Positions 8,621 to 16,950 are shown, counted from the stretch's first letter. The stretch is DNA of 36,004 nucleotides from Lentisphaerota bacterium (GCA_015061565.1 SUWI01000018.1:1-36004), one strand, 5' to 3'. The notes: generated by a model from the sequence alone, not told the origin. Program-made: numbers and translations.

Positions 8621-9331
8621 TCACAGCGTGACAGGTTTATTATCGGCATCGGACTTCACGATCGCCGCGGCGTATTTTTCCATATCGGCGGCAGCCTGGT
8701 TCCAGACGGGGCCCAGCTCGGCTTTCATCAGCACGGCGAAGGCGGCACGAACGATCCAGATCTGATCGTTGGGCAGACCGAACAGTTCGGTATCCACATC
8801 GGTGAAAGTGGTCAAACCTTTGTCGGTCCATTCGTAGATGGAACTCTGCGGGACCTGGGTATCGACCGTGCGGTCGGAGGCCACGCCGCGGCGGGCGATG
8901 ATCTCATGGCGGTCCATGGGATCGGCCCCGGCGGGCAGTTTGGAACCGCATTCGACCGAGGCGCTCATGCCGTTGGCGAAACGGGCCAGGATGTTGCAGG
9001 CGGCATCACCGCTGCGGACGGCGAAAATGCGCCGGATCGGACTGTCCGCCAGATAAGCGGCCAGATCGAGCTCGCGCGCGGCCGTCTTCACCGGATCGCC
9101 TCCGGCTGAAAACGAGGCGAAACGGAAGGTGGAAACATCTTCCAGCGTCTTGCCGTCGATGATTTTCTTGAGTTCGACGAAACGGCGTTCGACCCGCCAG
9201 GGCAGCAGACGGATCTTCTTTCCGTCCGGCAGGACGAGTTCGGGACCGGCGTTTCCGTTGACGATCTCTCCCGCGGGACAACCGTATTTCTCCCGCAGGA
9301 AAGCCAGCGCTTGATTCATTTTTTCCGACAT
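8621..9331 (-). CDS. Uncharacterised protein, weakly like the C-terminal half of Gfo/Idh/MocA oxidoreductases
   Basis: I do not recognise a named family with confidence. The 236-aa protein has no Rossmann dinucleotide loop. Its middle (about 95-170: RRIFAVRSGDAACNILARF, SASVECGSKLP, HEIIARRGVASD) resembles the substrate-side beta-sheet domain of Gfo/Idh/MocA enzymes. No signal peptide or membrane segment is visible. It lies directly before such an oxidoreductase and one base after the SIS gene, so it is tightly co-expressed. It may be a non-catalytic partner or regulatory subunit of that enzyme; this is inference. Confidence 0.7.
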   Translation of the reverse strand: MSEKMNQALAFLREKYGCPAGEIVNGNAGPELVLPDGKKIRLLPWRVERRFVELKKIIDGKTLEDVSTFRFASFSAGGDPVKTAARELDLAAYLADSPIRRIFAVRSGDAACNILARFANGMSASVECGSKLPAGADPMDRHEIIARRGVASDRTVDTQVPQSSIYEWTDKGLTTFTDVDTELFGLPNDQIWIVRAAFAVLMKAELGPVWNQAAADMEKYAAAIVKSDADNKPVTL

Positions 9332-9332
9332 T

Positions 9333-10091
9333 TCACAGACTCTTGATTAAAGGTTTGTATTTTTTGAGGTAAGCGGCATTCTTCTGATCCCCGCCCGGGG
9401 TGTTGGCACTGTTCCAGACCGGCGGCACGATGCCGCGTTCCAGACAGATCCGGCAGCATTCGATCTCGAGCAGATGGGCGATGGTGAAATCGACCACGTT
9501 GGAAACGGGCGCGATCGGGGTGTCCAGTCCGGGCAGGTTCACGATAGCGTCGCCGACCGGATTGTAATCATCGATGCAGACTTCGGCAAAGTCGAACAGG
9601 TTTTTGCCGGAAGAGTGCCGGATGAAATGGTCCGCGGGCATTTCCTTCTGCCAGTATGAGCTGGCGACGGCGATAATCCGTCCGCCGCGTTTTTTGATCT
9701 CCATGGCAGCGTCGATCGTGGCCGGATTGATGCCGATATTGTGGAAGATCAGCACCACATCGTCCTTCTGGATATCATAATACTTGATGATCGAAGCGCC
9801 GAAATTCTCGGTGCGTTCGAGCTCGAGATACTTCAGCGCCTGGTTGAACACGGAAAGCGCGGTCTCCATCAGCGGATTGATGTTGGCCAGACCGCCGGCG
9901 CGGAAGAACATTTCACCCATGGCGAGCGTGGTGTGTCCGCCGCCGGCATAGACGTTGATGAGCTTGTCGTTTTGGATGGCGTCGGCCATCAGTTCGGCGC
10001 CCCGATGGATGTTGTCCGCCTGTTCGGCAGCGACTTTCCGGATATTGGCAACGGCTTTGTCCACATACCCGAAATCATTGAGTTGACTCAT
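9333..10091 (-). CDS. SIS-domain sugar isomerase-like protein (UPF0309 type)
   Basis: Binds phosphosugars; SIS-domain proteins isomerise or regulate aldose/ketose and amino-sugar phosphates. The single SIS domain covers about residues 35-200: NVYAGGGHTTLAMGEMFFRAGG forms the phosphate-binding loop region, VVLIFHNIGINPATIDAAME the second strand-loop, and RIIAVASS the next strand. At 252 aa it has the size of stand-alone UPF0309 proteins. It is cytoplasmic and sits between the GH89-like gene (12-base gap) and the unknown protein (1-base gap). In this context a role in handling an amino-sugar phosphate is plausible but not shown. Confidence 0.85.
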   Translation of the reverse strand: MSQLNDFGYVDKAVANIRKVAAEQADNIHRGAELMADAIQNDKLINVYAGGGHTTLAMGEMFFRAGGLANINPLMETALSVFNQALKYLELERTENFGASIIKYYDIQKDDVVLIFHNIGINPATIDAAMEIKKRGGRIIAVASSYWQKEMPADHFIRHSSGKNLFDFAEVCIDDYNPVGDAIVNLPGLDTPIAPVSNVVDFTIAHLLEIECCRICLERGIVPPVWNSANTPGGDQKNAAYLKKYKPLIKSL

Positions 10092-10103
10092 GGTGATCTC
10101 CTC

Positions 10104-12425
10104 TTATTGACGGTTGATGGAATTGCGTTCGAGAACGTCCGCCAGTTTTTTCAGGTTGGCGGGCAGTTTTTTCATAGCGGCCGCGGGATTCGGCGCGATG
10201 GACTTGAGCGGCGTTTCATAGAACCGGTCGCGGACCGCGGCAAAACGCGGATCGCCCTGGTTCTTCTCCTCATCCATGACGCGTTTGCCGCTTCGTTCGG
10301 CCTCGCGCCAGATCTCGCGGCAGACATCCAGTTCGGGGATATAGATCTGCGTGAAAAGCTCCGTGATATAGCTGCGGCAGTAGCCGTTTTCCGAATTGCC
10401 TTTGAGAGTATATTCGAATTTCGGATTGGTGCGGTGTTTCCGCTGCAGGTCGCAGAGCGAAGCATACAGTGAAAACTCGTCCCACGCGGCCAGGATGTCG
10501 GCGAACAGCACATGCCCGGTCCGGAGTTCATCGAACCGGGTCTCCACCTCGGCGGCATTGTCCTTGCCGGTCTGCCAATCCTGAATGGCGAGCGCAAGCC
10601 GGTCGAAGAGGAAGCTGAGGCCGCGCGACCCCACCGTCCGGATCAGGTCGAAAACGTCGCGCCGGATGAATTCGTCTTCCTTCGCGATATTCAGTTCGGC
10701 GAAACGGCGGAGCAGAGCGGCGCCGGCAGCCTGCACGGGACCGAGGGTCATGAGAGCGTATTGAGCCCGCAGATAAGTTTTTTCCGCATTGAACCGCATC
10801 AGGAAACGCGAGGCCAGGAAAATGACCTTGCCCTGACAGAGGCAGTTTGCCTGGCGGCGGAGACCGGGTCCGTGCCAGTATTCGGCAGTGATCAGCGGCA
10901 GCGCATCGCGCCAGAACGCGAGCATCTGACCGCGTTTCTCCTCGCTGTAGCGGGCGGCGCAGAACCGTTCGATGAAAGATCCGATCTCCCGGTTGCCTTT
11001 TTCCGGATCCCAGCTGTTGGCGGCGCAGAATTCGATCATCAGCGTGTCGGCATGGGAATTTTCCGGCCACAGGATGAAGCCCCGGCACATGGGATCACCG
11101 GCCGCAGTCCGGAGCCGCCGGGCGATGACCTCGTAATTGCCGCGCGGTTCCGTGTCCGGTTCGAAGGACTGGAAGACGCCGAAGACCCACGGGAATTTGC
11201 CGATCACGCCCCAGTTCAGGAAATTCCGCGATTCGTCGTCGTTGTCGGACGTGTAATCGAAGATGACCGTGCGGTCGGGATCGAGCTCGTTGAGCAGTTC
11301 CCGGACCTCTTCCGGCTCCCAATACATGCAGAAATCCCAGCTGGCGATCAGCAGCGGCGCGTTCGGATAATGCTCGCGCAGTTTCTTCTGGATCCGCCGG
11401 TAGGTGTAAAGCTTCATCTGCTGATTGGATTCGCGGTCGCTGTAGCAGCGGCGTTCCGCCAGGCCGATGGTATGGAAAATGTCCGGCGAACCGTATTCGC
11501 GGATGTGCGCCTCGGTCAGTTTCCAGTAGGCCTCCAGATTTTTCTCCTGCCGGATGTCCCAGACCAAGCCACTTTTTTCGCTGTAGCCGCCGGTGGCCTG
11601 CGGCATGAAATCCGGTTTCACCTTGTCCAGATATTCATGCGGAGTGCGGCTGTACCAGTGGGTCATGGTGCCGATGTCCTCGGGATGGAGCAGATCGCGT
11701 TCGCGGGCGTAGGCCAGCACTTTTTTCCGCAGTTCGCCGCGGTATTTCAGGCTCCAGAACAGCGTATGGTCGTCATACGAACGCGGCGTGGAATTGTCGA
11801 TCTCATAGCCTTCCGGATACGAAACGATGTCCGGAAACGCTTTCTGGAACAGGTCGTCGATGCCGATCCGCAGCATGAAAAGATTCATGCGTTTTTTCAG
11901 GATCCAGTCGATCTCGCGTTTCCATTCGGCGAAATCCCAGTGTTCCGCCTGGAACCGGGTCAGGCTCCGGTGGGCGAAATAGCGCAGTCCGCGATACTGG
12001 AACCGGGGCGATTCCACCACATCCAGTCCGGTGATGTCGATCTTCTTCGCCCTGGGGATCCGGTCGCCGTCCCAGAAATAACGGCAGCCGGCCCGGAGTT
12101 CGAAGAACCGGTAAACCGCATACAGCATCGCGCGGGGACGTCCGCCCGCCAGGAACAGCAGATTCCGTCCGGCATCGGATGCCGAACGCAGCTGGTAGGT
12201 ATCCGTGCCGGAGGGTGCGGCAAACTGAGGAATGACTTTTTCCACGATCTTGGCGTGTGAAAAGGAGTTGAACGCATCCGAACCGATCACGACCAGGTCG
12301 CTCTTCGGATCGTCTTTGGCGGTCACTTCGAGTTTTCTGCCCGTGATCTGCTGCCACATGGAGGCGAATTCCGCTGCCGCAAGCGGGCAGATGCCCTGCT
12401 TTTCGGTGATCAGGATCTTCAGCAT
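10104..12425 (-). CDS. GH89-like alpha-N-acetylglucosaminidase, cytoplasmic
   Basis: Family members (human NAGLU, clostridial GH89) cut terminal alpha-linked GlcNAc, as in heparan sulphate or mucin O-glycans. Residues about 1-135 are the N-terminal alpha/beta domain. At about 140-185 comes RYFAHRSLTRFQAEHWDF, EWKREIDWILKKRMN, the family's W-x-E-IDW signature. MTHWYS (254-259) and IGLAERRC follow, then FILWPENSHAD. Glu324 and Glu455 are candidate catalytic residues; their 131-residue distance matches that of the two active-site glutamates of human NAGLU (316 and 446, from memory). The rest is the helical C-terminal domain. No signal peptide is present, unlike secreted family members, so the substrate must be imported. 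A paralogue of similar layout lies at 32051. Confidence 0.78.
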   Translation of the reverse strand: MLKILITEKQGICPLAAAEFASMWQQITGRKLEVTAKDDPKSDLVVIGSDAFNSFSHAKIVEKVIPQFAAPSGTDTYQLRSASDAGRNLLFLAGGRPRAMLYAVYRFFELRAGCRYFWDGDRIPRAKKIDITGLDVVESPRFQYRGLRYFAHRSLTRFQAEHWDFAEWKREIDWILKKRMNLFMLRIGIDDLFQKAFPDIVSYPEGYEIDNSTPRSYDDHTLFWSLKYRGELRKKVLAYARERDLLHPEDIGTMTHWYSRTPHEYLDKVKPDFMPQATGGYSEKSGLVWDIRQEKNLEAYWKLTEAHIREYGSPDIFHTIGLAERRCYSDRESNQQMKLYTYRRIQKKLREHYPNAPLLIASWDFCMYWEPEEVRELLNELDPDRTVIFDYTSDNDDESRNFLNWGVIGKFPWVFGVFQSFEPDTEPRGNYEVIARRLRTAAGDPMCRGFILWPENSHADTLMIEFCAANSWDPEKGNREIGSFIERFCAARYSEEKRGQMLAFWRDALPLITAEYWHGPGLRRQANCLCQGKVIFLASRFLMRFNAEKTYLRAQYALMTLGPVQAAGAALLRRFAELNIAKEDEFIRRDVFDLIRTVGSRGLSFLFDRLALAIQDWQTGKDNAAEVETRFDELRTGHVLFADILAAWDEFSLYASLCDLQRKHRTNPKFEYTLKGNSENGYCRSYITELFTQIYIPELDVCREIWREAERSGKRVMDEEKNQGDPRFAAVRDRFYETPLKSIAPNPAAAMKKLPANLKKLADVLERNSINRQ

Positions 12426-12441
12426 GATTCCGCTCCCGGTT

Positions 12442-13473
12442 TTACTTTTTCAGCAAACGTTTATAGTTTTCGCCGATGGTGTCCCAGAGTTTCAGTGCAT
12501 CGGGCGCGCCGACCACGGTGCCGTAGCCGCCGCGGTAAGTCCACGCGGCAATGCGGTCCACGCCCGCCTGTTCGGCAATATCCGCCCAGCGGGCCACCTG
12601 CGACCAGTCTTTCGGCTGTTTGTAGTAGCCCATCAGCCAGCGTTCGGATTTCTTGCCGTATTTCTTCGCGACCGCCACGGTCCGTTCGGTGATGTCGCGG
12701 AAGAAATCTTCCGGCAGCGCCCAGTTCACGATCGTGGTGGAAAAAACGTCGAAATACGGACAGGACGCCACCATGTCCCAGTTGTCGTAGCCGCGGTATT
12801 CGGACACGTAATAGCCGTTCTGCGTGGCGTGGACGCAGCAGGTGATCTCCAGCTTCGGATCGATCTCCTTGAGCGCCTTGGAGGTCTCCGTAAGCACCAC
12901 CAGCGCCTCGCGCCAGCGGAACTGTTTGACGTCATTGGTCATATAGCGCGGCATGGCATAGCCGTAATAATCCTCGAACCGTTTGCGGCAGACCGGGCAA
13001 TAGCAGGTCCAGTCGTCGGCCACACCACCGGTGATCGAGGCGATGCCTTTCGGGAACGCGTAATGCGGCTCGTCCCAGAAGAAACCGTCCGGCTTGCATT
13101 CGCGCGCCAGCGTGGTGCAGAAATTGCGGAAATAATCGCGGTAGCTGTTCGTGTTGAAACAGGCATAAGGCAGTTTCTCGCCGGTCAGCGCGGAAACCTG
13201 ACGGTTTTCCACATTGTCCTGCAGGAATTTGGAGACCTGTTCGCCGCCGAAATATTTACCGTTGCCCCAGGGATCGATGAGCACGCGCAGTCCCATTTCA
13301 TGCGCTTTGTCCACGATTTTCGGGATGTTCGGACGCCAGAAATCGAAATCGAATTCCGTGACCGCCAGGATGACCGTGGTGCAGCCGTGCGCCAGCATTT
13401 CCGCGAAATCCTTTTCCGCATGTTCCACATAGTTCAGTCCGTAATAACTGATCGAGGTTTGGGTGATCGCCAT
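12442..13473 (-). CDS. Putative TIM-barrel glycoside hydrolase of unknown specificity
   Basis: A 343-aa protein without signal peptide whose sequence reads as a single (beta/alpha)8 barrel: VILAVTEFDFDFW (strand 2), MGLRVLIDPWGNG (strand 3), GFFWDEPHY with Asp134-Glu135 (strand 4, place of a catalytic acid), LEITCCVHAT (strand 5) and DRIAAWTYRGGYG (last strand). A Cys cluster CYCPVCRKRF (C157, C159, C162) follows strand 4 and may bind metal; similar clusters occur in DUF4838 proteins. It is the second gene of the operon, 16 bases from both neighbours. A sugar-cleaving role is inferred from fold and context only. Confidence 0.72.
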   Translation of the reverse strand: MAITQTSISYYGLNYVEHAEKDFAEMLAHGCTTVILAVTEFDFDFWRPNIPKIVDKAHEMGLRVLIDPWGNGKYFGGEQVSKFLQDNVENRQVSALTGEKLPYACFNTNSYRDYFRNFCTTLARECKPDGFFWDEPHYAFPKGIASITGGVADDWTCYCPVCRKRFEDYYGYAMPRYMTNDVKQFRWREALVVLTETSKALKEIDPKLEITCCVHATQNGYYVSEYRGYDNWDMVASCPYFDVFSTTIVNWALPEDFFRDITERTVAVAKKYGKKSERWLMGYYKQPKDWSQVARWADIAEQAGVDRIAAWTYRGGYGTVVGAPDALKLWDTIGENYKRLLKK

Positions 13474-13489
13474 TGTTTTTCCCTTTCTG

Positions 13490-14557
13490 TTATTTGAGTT
13501 GAGTGCTTTGTCTCACAATGAGTTTCGAGTCCAGATAACGGCAGACGCCGTCCGAAACGGATCCGAATTTGATCCGGGTGTAGAGCGATTCGAACGCCAG
13601 CCGGGCCATGTCCTGCACCGGATACGACACGCTGGTCAGCGGGGGGAAGGTCTCCGCCGCCGCGGGCAGATCGTCGAATCCGGCCACCGCCACCTCCTGC
13701 GGAATGCGCAAGCCGAGCTGATGACACAATCCGATCGCCCGGATCGCGAACAGATCATGGTAGCAGAAGAGTCCCAGCGTGCCGGAACGTTTCTTTTTCA
13801 GCAGGCGGGAAATGGTCTTCCGGCATTCGTCCGGGTTCTGGCTGTCCACCCGCAGGATGTTGGCTTCCGGCAGGGTGATCCCCGCCGCCGCCAGTTCCGC
13901 CCGGAATCCGAAAAGACGCTGGTCGTGCACTTTGCCGTTCTGTCCGATATACGCGAAATCCCGGATCCCCTGCTCCAGCAGATGGCGGGCAGTCTTCTGC
14001 GCGGCTTTCTGGTTGTTGACCAGGACCGCATCGCAGTCGGTGCTTTCCAGTTTCCGCCCCAGCATCACATACGGCACCGGCAGCTGCGAATAGAACGCTT
14101 CCTGTTCGGGCGTCGACGCCCAGGGGCAGATCAGGATGCCCGCCACGCCCTGACGGCAGAACATCCTGAGCCGTTCGCATTCGGTTTCAAAATCGTAGTT
14201 GCTCGAGGCAATGATCAGGCTCGCGCCGATGGAATGTGCGAATTCCTCCGCATGGCCCGCCAGCTTGGCAAAGTAAGGACTTTCCAGACAGGTCGCCAGA
14301 AATCCGATCAGCAGCGGCTTTTCCGTCTTGCCCGCCGGTGCAAAAACCGACGCCAGACGGTAATCCCGGCCGACTTTTTCCAGAATGCCGTCCTCCCGCA
14401 GCCTCGTCAGAATATGGAAAGCGGTTTTCAGGGACACCTGCTTGCATTCGCAGATTTCCCGCGTGGTCAGAAAACGGCCGCCGCTTCCGCCGAATTCCCC
14501 GGCGGCGATCCCGTTTTTCAGTTCCTCAACGATCCGCTCCGTTTTCGTCTTCCGCAT
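13490..14557 (-). CDS. GntR-type/LacI-type chimeric transcriptional regulator of the amino-sugar operon
   Basis: A one-component sugar regulator with a GntR-like winged helix at about residues 3-70 (ATG to LTTREICECKQVSLKTAFHI, wing GRDYRL) joined to a LacI-type periplasmic-binding-like domain at about 80-350 (GFLATCLESPYFAKLAGHAEE; AGFDDLPAAAETFPPLTSV). This is the architecture of AraR-type repressors. At 355 aa it has normal length. It is the first gene of the minus-strand operon, 16 bases before the TIM-barrel gene. Three TGTTATA copies (TATAACA in its own direction) lie within 50 bases upstream and are candidate binding sites. The inducer is unknown; an amino sugar or a fragment of the target glycan is a reasonable guess. 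Confidence 0.9.
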   Translation of the reverse strand: MRKTKTERIVEELKNGIAAGEFGGSGGRFLTTREICECKQVSLKTAFHILTRLREDGILEKVGRDYRLASVFAPAGKTEKPLLIGFLATCLESPYFAKLAGHAEEFAHSIGASLIIASSNYDFETECERLRMFCRQGVAGILICPWASTPEQEAFYSQLPVPYVMLGRKLESTDCDAVLVNNQKAAQKTARHLLEQGIRDFAYIGQNGKVHDQRLFGFRAELAAAGITLPEANILRVDSQNPDECRKTISRLLKKKRSGTLGLFCYHDLFAIRAIGLCHQLGLRIPQEVAVAGFDDLPAAAETFPPLTSVSYPVQDMARLAFESLYTRIKFGSVSDGVCRYLDSKLIVRQSTQLK

Positions 14558-14561
14558 TTTC

Positions 14562-14602
14562 TGTTATACTTTTTGTTATACCAATTATTTCATTTTGTTA
14601 TA
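14562..14602 (-). promoter_or_regulatory. Three TATAACA direct repeats upstream of the amino-sugar operon
   Basis: On the minus strand TATAACA ends at 14562, 14574 and 14596 (plus strand TGTTATA at 14562-14568, 14574-14580, 14596-14602). Spacings of 12 and 22 bases keep them roughly on one face of the helix. They lie 5-45 bases before the start codon of the regulator and probably overlap the promoter; no convincing -35/-10 pair could be assigned. Confidence 0.45.
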
Positions 14603-14831
14603 ACTTTACTGCAACAAAACGAAAAATCAAGCGGGTTTTTCAAAAAAAAGATATTTTTTGTAGTTTTATTATGGTATCGGTCGCAATGGGGCACTGCCCT
14701 GGGAAACGCCTGATCGCGCGAGGGTGTGGGGGAGTAAACGTTCCGGGAATATCAGGAGTAACGGAAATCGCTTCCTTTCCCCTGCGGGAGCGGAGCGGAA
14801 GAGCAATCTCCGGCAGCCGGAAAATTTGCAG

Positions 14832-14853
14832 GAAATACGTTTCATCGTATTTC
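14832..14853. promoter_or_regulatory. 8-bp inverted repeat upstream of the esterase-dgoD promoter
   Basis: GAAATACG (14832-14839) and CGTATTTC (14846-14853) are perfect arms with a six-base spacer, the same geometry as the LacI-type operator at 1541-1564. It ends 13 bases before the -35 of the esterase gene, so it would suit an activator or an upstream operator. The protein binding it is unknown. Confidence 0.4.
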
Positions 14854-14866
14854 TCCGATTCCGGAT

Positions 14867-14894
14867 TTGCATTATTGCCGCGGGGAAGTATATT
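14867..14894 (+). promoter_or_regulatory. Promoter of the esterase-dgoD operon
   Basis: TTGCAT at 14867-14872, a 16-base spacer, and TATATT at 14889-14894. The -10 is the same hexamer seen at several other promoters in the window. The start codon lies 56 bases downstream. Confidence 0.5.
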
Positions 14895-14950
14895 TTCAGG
14901 AAAAGTTTTTTCGTAATGATATCTGAACTGATGCGGAAAGGAAAAACACC

Positions 14951-15799
14951 ATGTTCAAGACGATGTTAACGGCTGCCGGCAGTCTGCTGCTGGCAGGTTC
15001 GCTCGCGGCGCAGGTCGCAGTCAAATCCGGCGACAGGATCGCTTTCCTCGGCGATTCGATCACTGCGCAGGGCAACAGTTCTCAGGCAGGTTATGTCAAT
15101 CTGGTGATGCTCGGACTCAAAGTCAACGGGATCGCCGCGGTGAAGATTCCCGCCGGCATCAGCGGGCATAAATCCAATCAGATGCTTGCCCGGCTGAAAC
15201 GGGATGTGCTGGATAAAAAACCGCAGATCATGACGCTCAGCTGCGGAGTGAACGACGTCGGGCACGGCAAGCGCGGCGTGGAACTGCCGGATTTCAAGAA
15301 AAACATCACGGCGATCGTCGAACAGGCGCAGGCAGCGGGGATCCGGGTCTGCATCCTGACCGCAACCATGAACCGGGAAGATCCGAAACATCCGCACAAT
15401 ATCAAACTGGCGGGTTACAACGACTTTCTGCGCAGCCTCGCCAAAGAGAAAAATTGTCTGCTGGCCGACCTGAACAGCGACATGCAGAAAATCGTTGCCG
15501 ATTTCAGGAAGTCCAGTCCGAAATACCAAGGCAATGTGCTCACCGTCGACGGGCTGCACATGAATCCGGACGGCAACGTGATGATGGCCAGAGGCGTGCT
15601 CCGCGCGCTGGGATTGGACGACGCTCAGATCGCCAAAGCCGAGGCGGCCTGGGATAATCAGAAAAGCGGCATTGGAACGGTCCAGCTCTCCGTCAGGGAT
15701 TTCCGCCTGCTCCGCAGTCAGGCGGCAGCAGCGGGTCTGACAATCCAGGAATATATCACCCGACTGGTCAACCGTGAAGCGGAAAGGATGGCAAAATGA
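14951..15799 (+). CDS. Exported SGNH/GDSL hydrolase
   Basis: Serine esterase of the SGNH superfamily; members remove acyl groups from carbohydrates or lipids. The signal peptide is at residues 1-20 (MFKTMLTAAGSLLLAGSLAA). Block I is FLGDSITAQG with Ser36, block II the Gly of GISGHKSN, block III GVND with Asn101, and block V DGLHMN with Asp200 and His203. All catalytic and oxyanion positions are therefore present. The last 50 residues, beyond the domain, are helical and charged. AAAGGA lies just before the ATG at 14951. Its stop overlaps the start of dgoD by four bases (ATGA), indicating translational coupling. The substrate is unknown; deacetylation of a galactose-containing glycan would fit. 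Confidence 0.88.
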   Translation: MFKTMLTAAGSLLLAGSLAAQVAVKSGDRIAFLGDSITAQGNSSQAGYVNLVMLGLKVNGIAAVKIPAGISGHKSNQMLARLKRDVLDKKPQIMTLSCGVNDVGHGKRGVELPDFKKNITAIVEQAQAAGIRVCILTATMNREDPKHPHNIKLAGYNDFLRSLAKEKNCLLADLNSDMQKIVADFRKSSPKYQGNVLTVDGLHMNPDGNVMMARGVLRALGLDDAQIAKAEAAWDNQKSGIGTVQLSVRDFRLLRSQAAAAGLTIQEYITRLVNREAERMAK

Positions 15800-16944
15800 A
15801 AATCGTATCGCTGGAACTGTTCAAAGTCGCCCCCCGCTGGCTTTTCCTTAAAACCACGGCCGATGACGGCACCGTCGGCTGGGGCGAACCCGTGATCGAG
15901 GGACGCGCCGACACCGTTGCCGCGGCTGTCAAAGAACTTTCCCCCTATGTGATCGGACGCGACCCGGCTCATATCGAAGACCTGTTCCAGGTGATGTACC
16001 GGGCAGGATTCTACCGCGGCGGACCGGTGCTGACCAGCGCTATCTCGGGCATCGAACAATCCCTGTGGGACATCCGCGGCAAATCGCTCGGACTGCCGGT
16101 TTACGATATCCTCGGCGGACCCGTGCGCGAAAAAATCCAGGTTTACTGCTGGATCGGCGGGGACCGTCCGGACGATACCGCCGCCGCGGCAAAGGAAAAA
16201 GCTTCGCAGGGCTACCATGCAGTCAAGATGAACGGCACCGCAGAACTGGATTATATCGACACCTGGGCGAAAGTCGAGGCTGCGGTCGGCCGCGTGGCGG
16301 CGATCCGGGATGCGCTGGGCAAGGATTTCGGCATCGCAGTCGATTTCCACGGCCGGGTGCATCAGGCCATGGCCCGCGTGCTGATGAAGGAACTGGAACC
16401 GTATCACCTGATGTTCATCGAGGAACCCGTGCTGATCGAAAACCTCGAAGCTTTCGCGGAACTGCGGCGTCACACTTCCACACCGCTGGCGACCGGCGAA
16501 CGCAATTTCACCCGCTGGGGCTTCAAAGAGATCCTGACCCGCGGGGTGGCGGACATCATCCAGCCCGACCTGTGCCATGCCGGCGGCATTCTGGAAGTGC
16601 GGAAGATCGCGGCGATGGCGGAAACTTTCGACGTCGCGGTGGCGCCGCATTGTCCGCTGGGACCGATCGCGTTTGCCGCCAGTCTGCAGCTGGATTACGG
16701 CACGCCGAACGCGGTGATCCAGGAACAGAGCCTCGGCATCCATTACAATCAGGGCGCCGATCTGCTGGATTATCTGGTTGACCGCACCGTCTTCGATTAT
16801 AAAGACGGCAGTGTTTACCGCAACGCCCGGCCCGGCCTGGGGATCGAAATCAACGAAGCCAAGGTCAAAGAAGCGGCGGCAAAGGGCCACGAATGGAAAA
16901 ATCCCGTCTGGCGCACCGCCGACGGCGTGGTCGCGGAGTGGTGA
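15796..16944 (+). CDS. dgoD: D-galactonate dehydratase (enolase superfamily)
   Basis: Converts D-galactonate to 2-dehydro-3-deoxy-D-galactonate, the second step of the De Ley-Doudoroff galactose route, in the cytoplasm. It is 382 aa, the same length as E. coli DgoD as I remember it, and collinear with it: PRWLFLKTTADDGTVGWGEPVIEGRA at the capping domain and MYRAGFYRGGP near 67-77. Metal ligands Asp183, Glu209 and Glu235 and catalytic His185 and His285 fall at exactly the E. coli positions (AVDFHGR, FIEEP, ATGER, APHCPLGP). The C-terminal tail ends NPVWRTADGVVAEW as in the family. The ATG overlaps the esterase stop. No galactose dehydrogenase, KDGal kinase or aldolase is in the window. Confidence 0.92.
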   Translation: MKIVSLELFKVAPRWLFLKTTADDGTVGWGEPVIEGRADTVAAAVKELSPYVIGRDPAHIEDLFQVMYRAGFYRGGPVLTSAISGIEQSLWDIRGKSLGLPVYDILGGPVREKIQVYCWIGGDRPDDTAAAAKEKASQGYHAVKMNGTAELDYIDTWAKVEAAVGRVAAIRDALGKDFGIAVDFHGRVHQAMARVLMKELEPYHLMFIEEPVLIENLEAFAELRRHTSTPLATGERNFTRWGFKEILTRGVADIIQPDLCHAGGILEVRKIAAMAETFDVAVAPHCPLGPIAFAASLQLDYGTPNAVIQEQSLGIHYNQGADLLDYLVDRTVFDYKDGSVYRNARPGLGIEINEAKVKEAAAKGHEWKNPVWRTADGVVAEW

Positions 16945-16950
16945 AAACTT

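Larger units (their letters stand above)
14558..14950. other. 393-bp divergent intergenic region
   Basis: Holds the TATAACA repeats of the leftward operon (14562-14602), an AT-rich tract (14630-14670), an 8-bp inverted repeat (14832-14853) and the rightward promoter (14867-14894). No coding signal was found: frames open across 14660-14960 have no ribosome binding sites and no recognisable protein sequence. Confidence 0.5.

Noticed and set aside
10512-12260. Long open frame antisense to the GH89-like gene, and similar ones at 22782-24644 and 26017-26916
   Set aside because: Shadow frames of real genes without start signals.
14660-14960. Possible small genes in the gap before the esterase
   Set aside because: Open frames there carry no start signals and overlap the promoter and palindrome.
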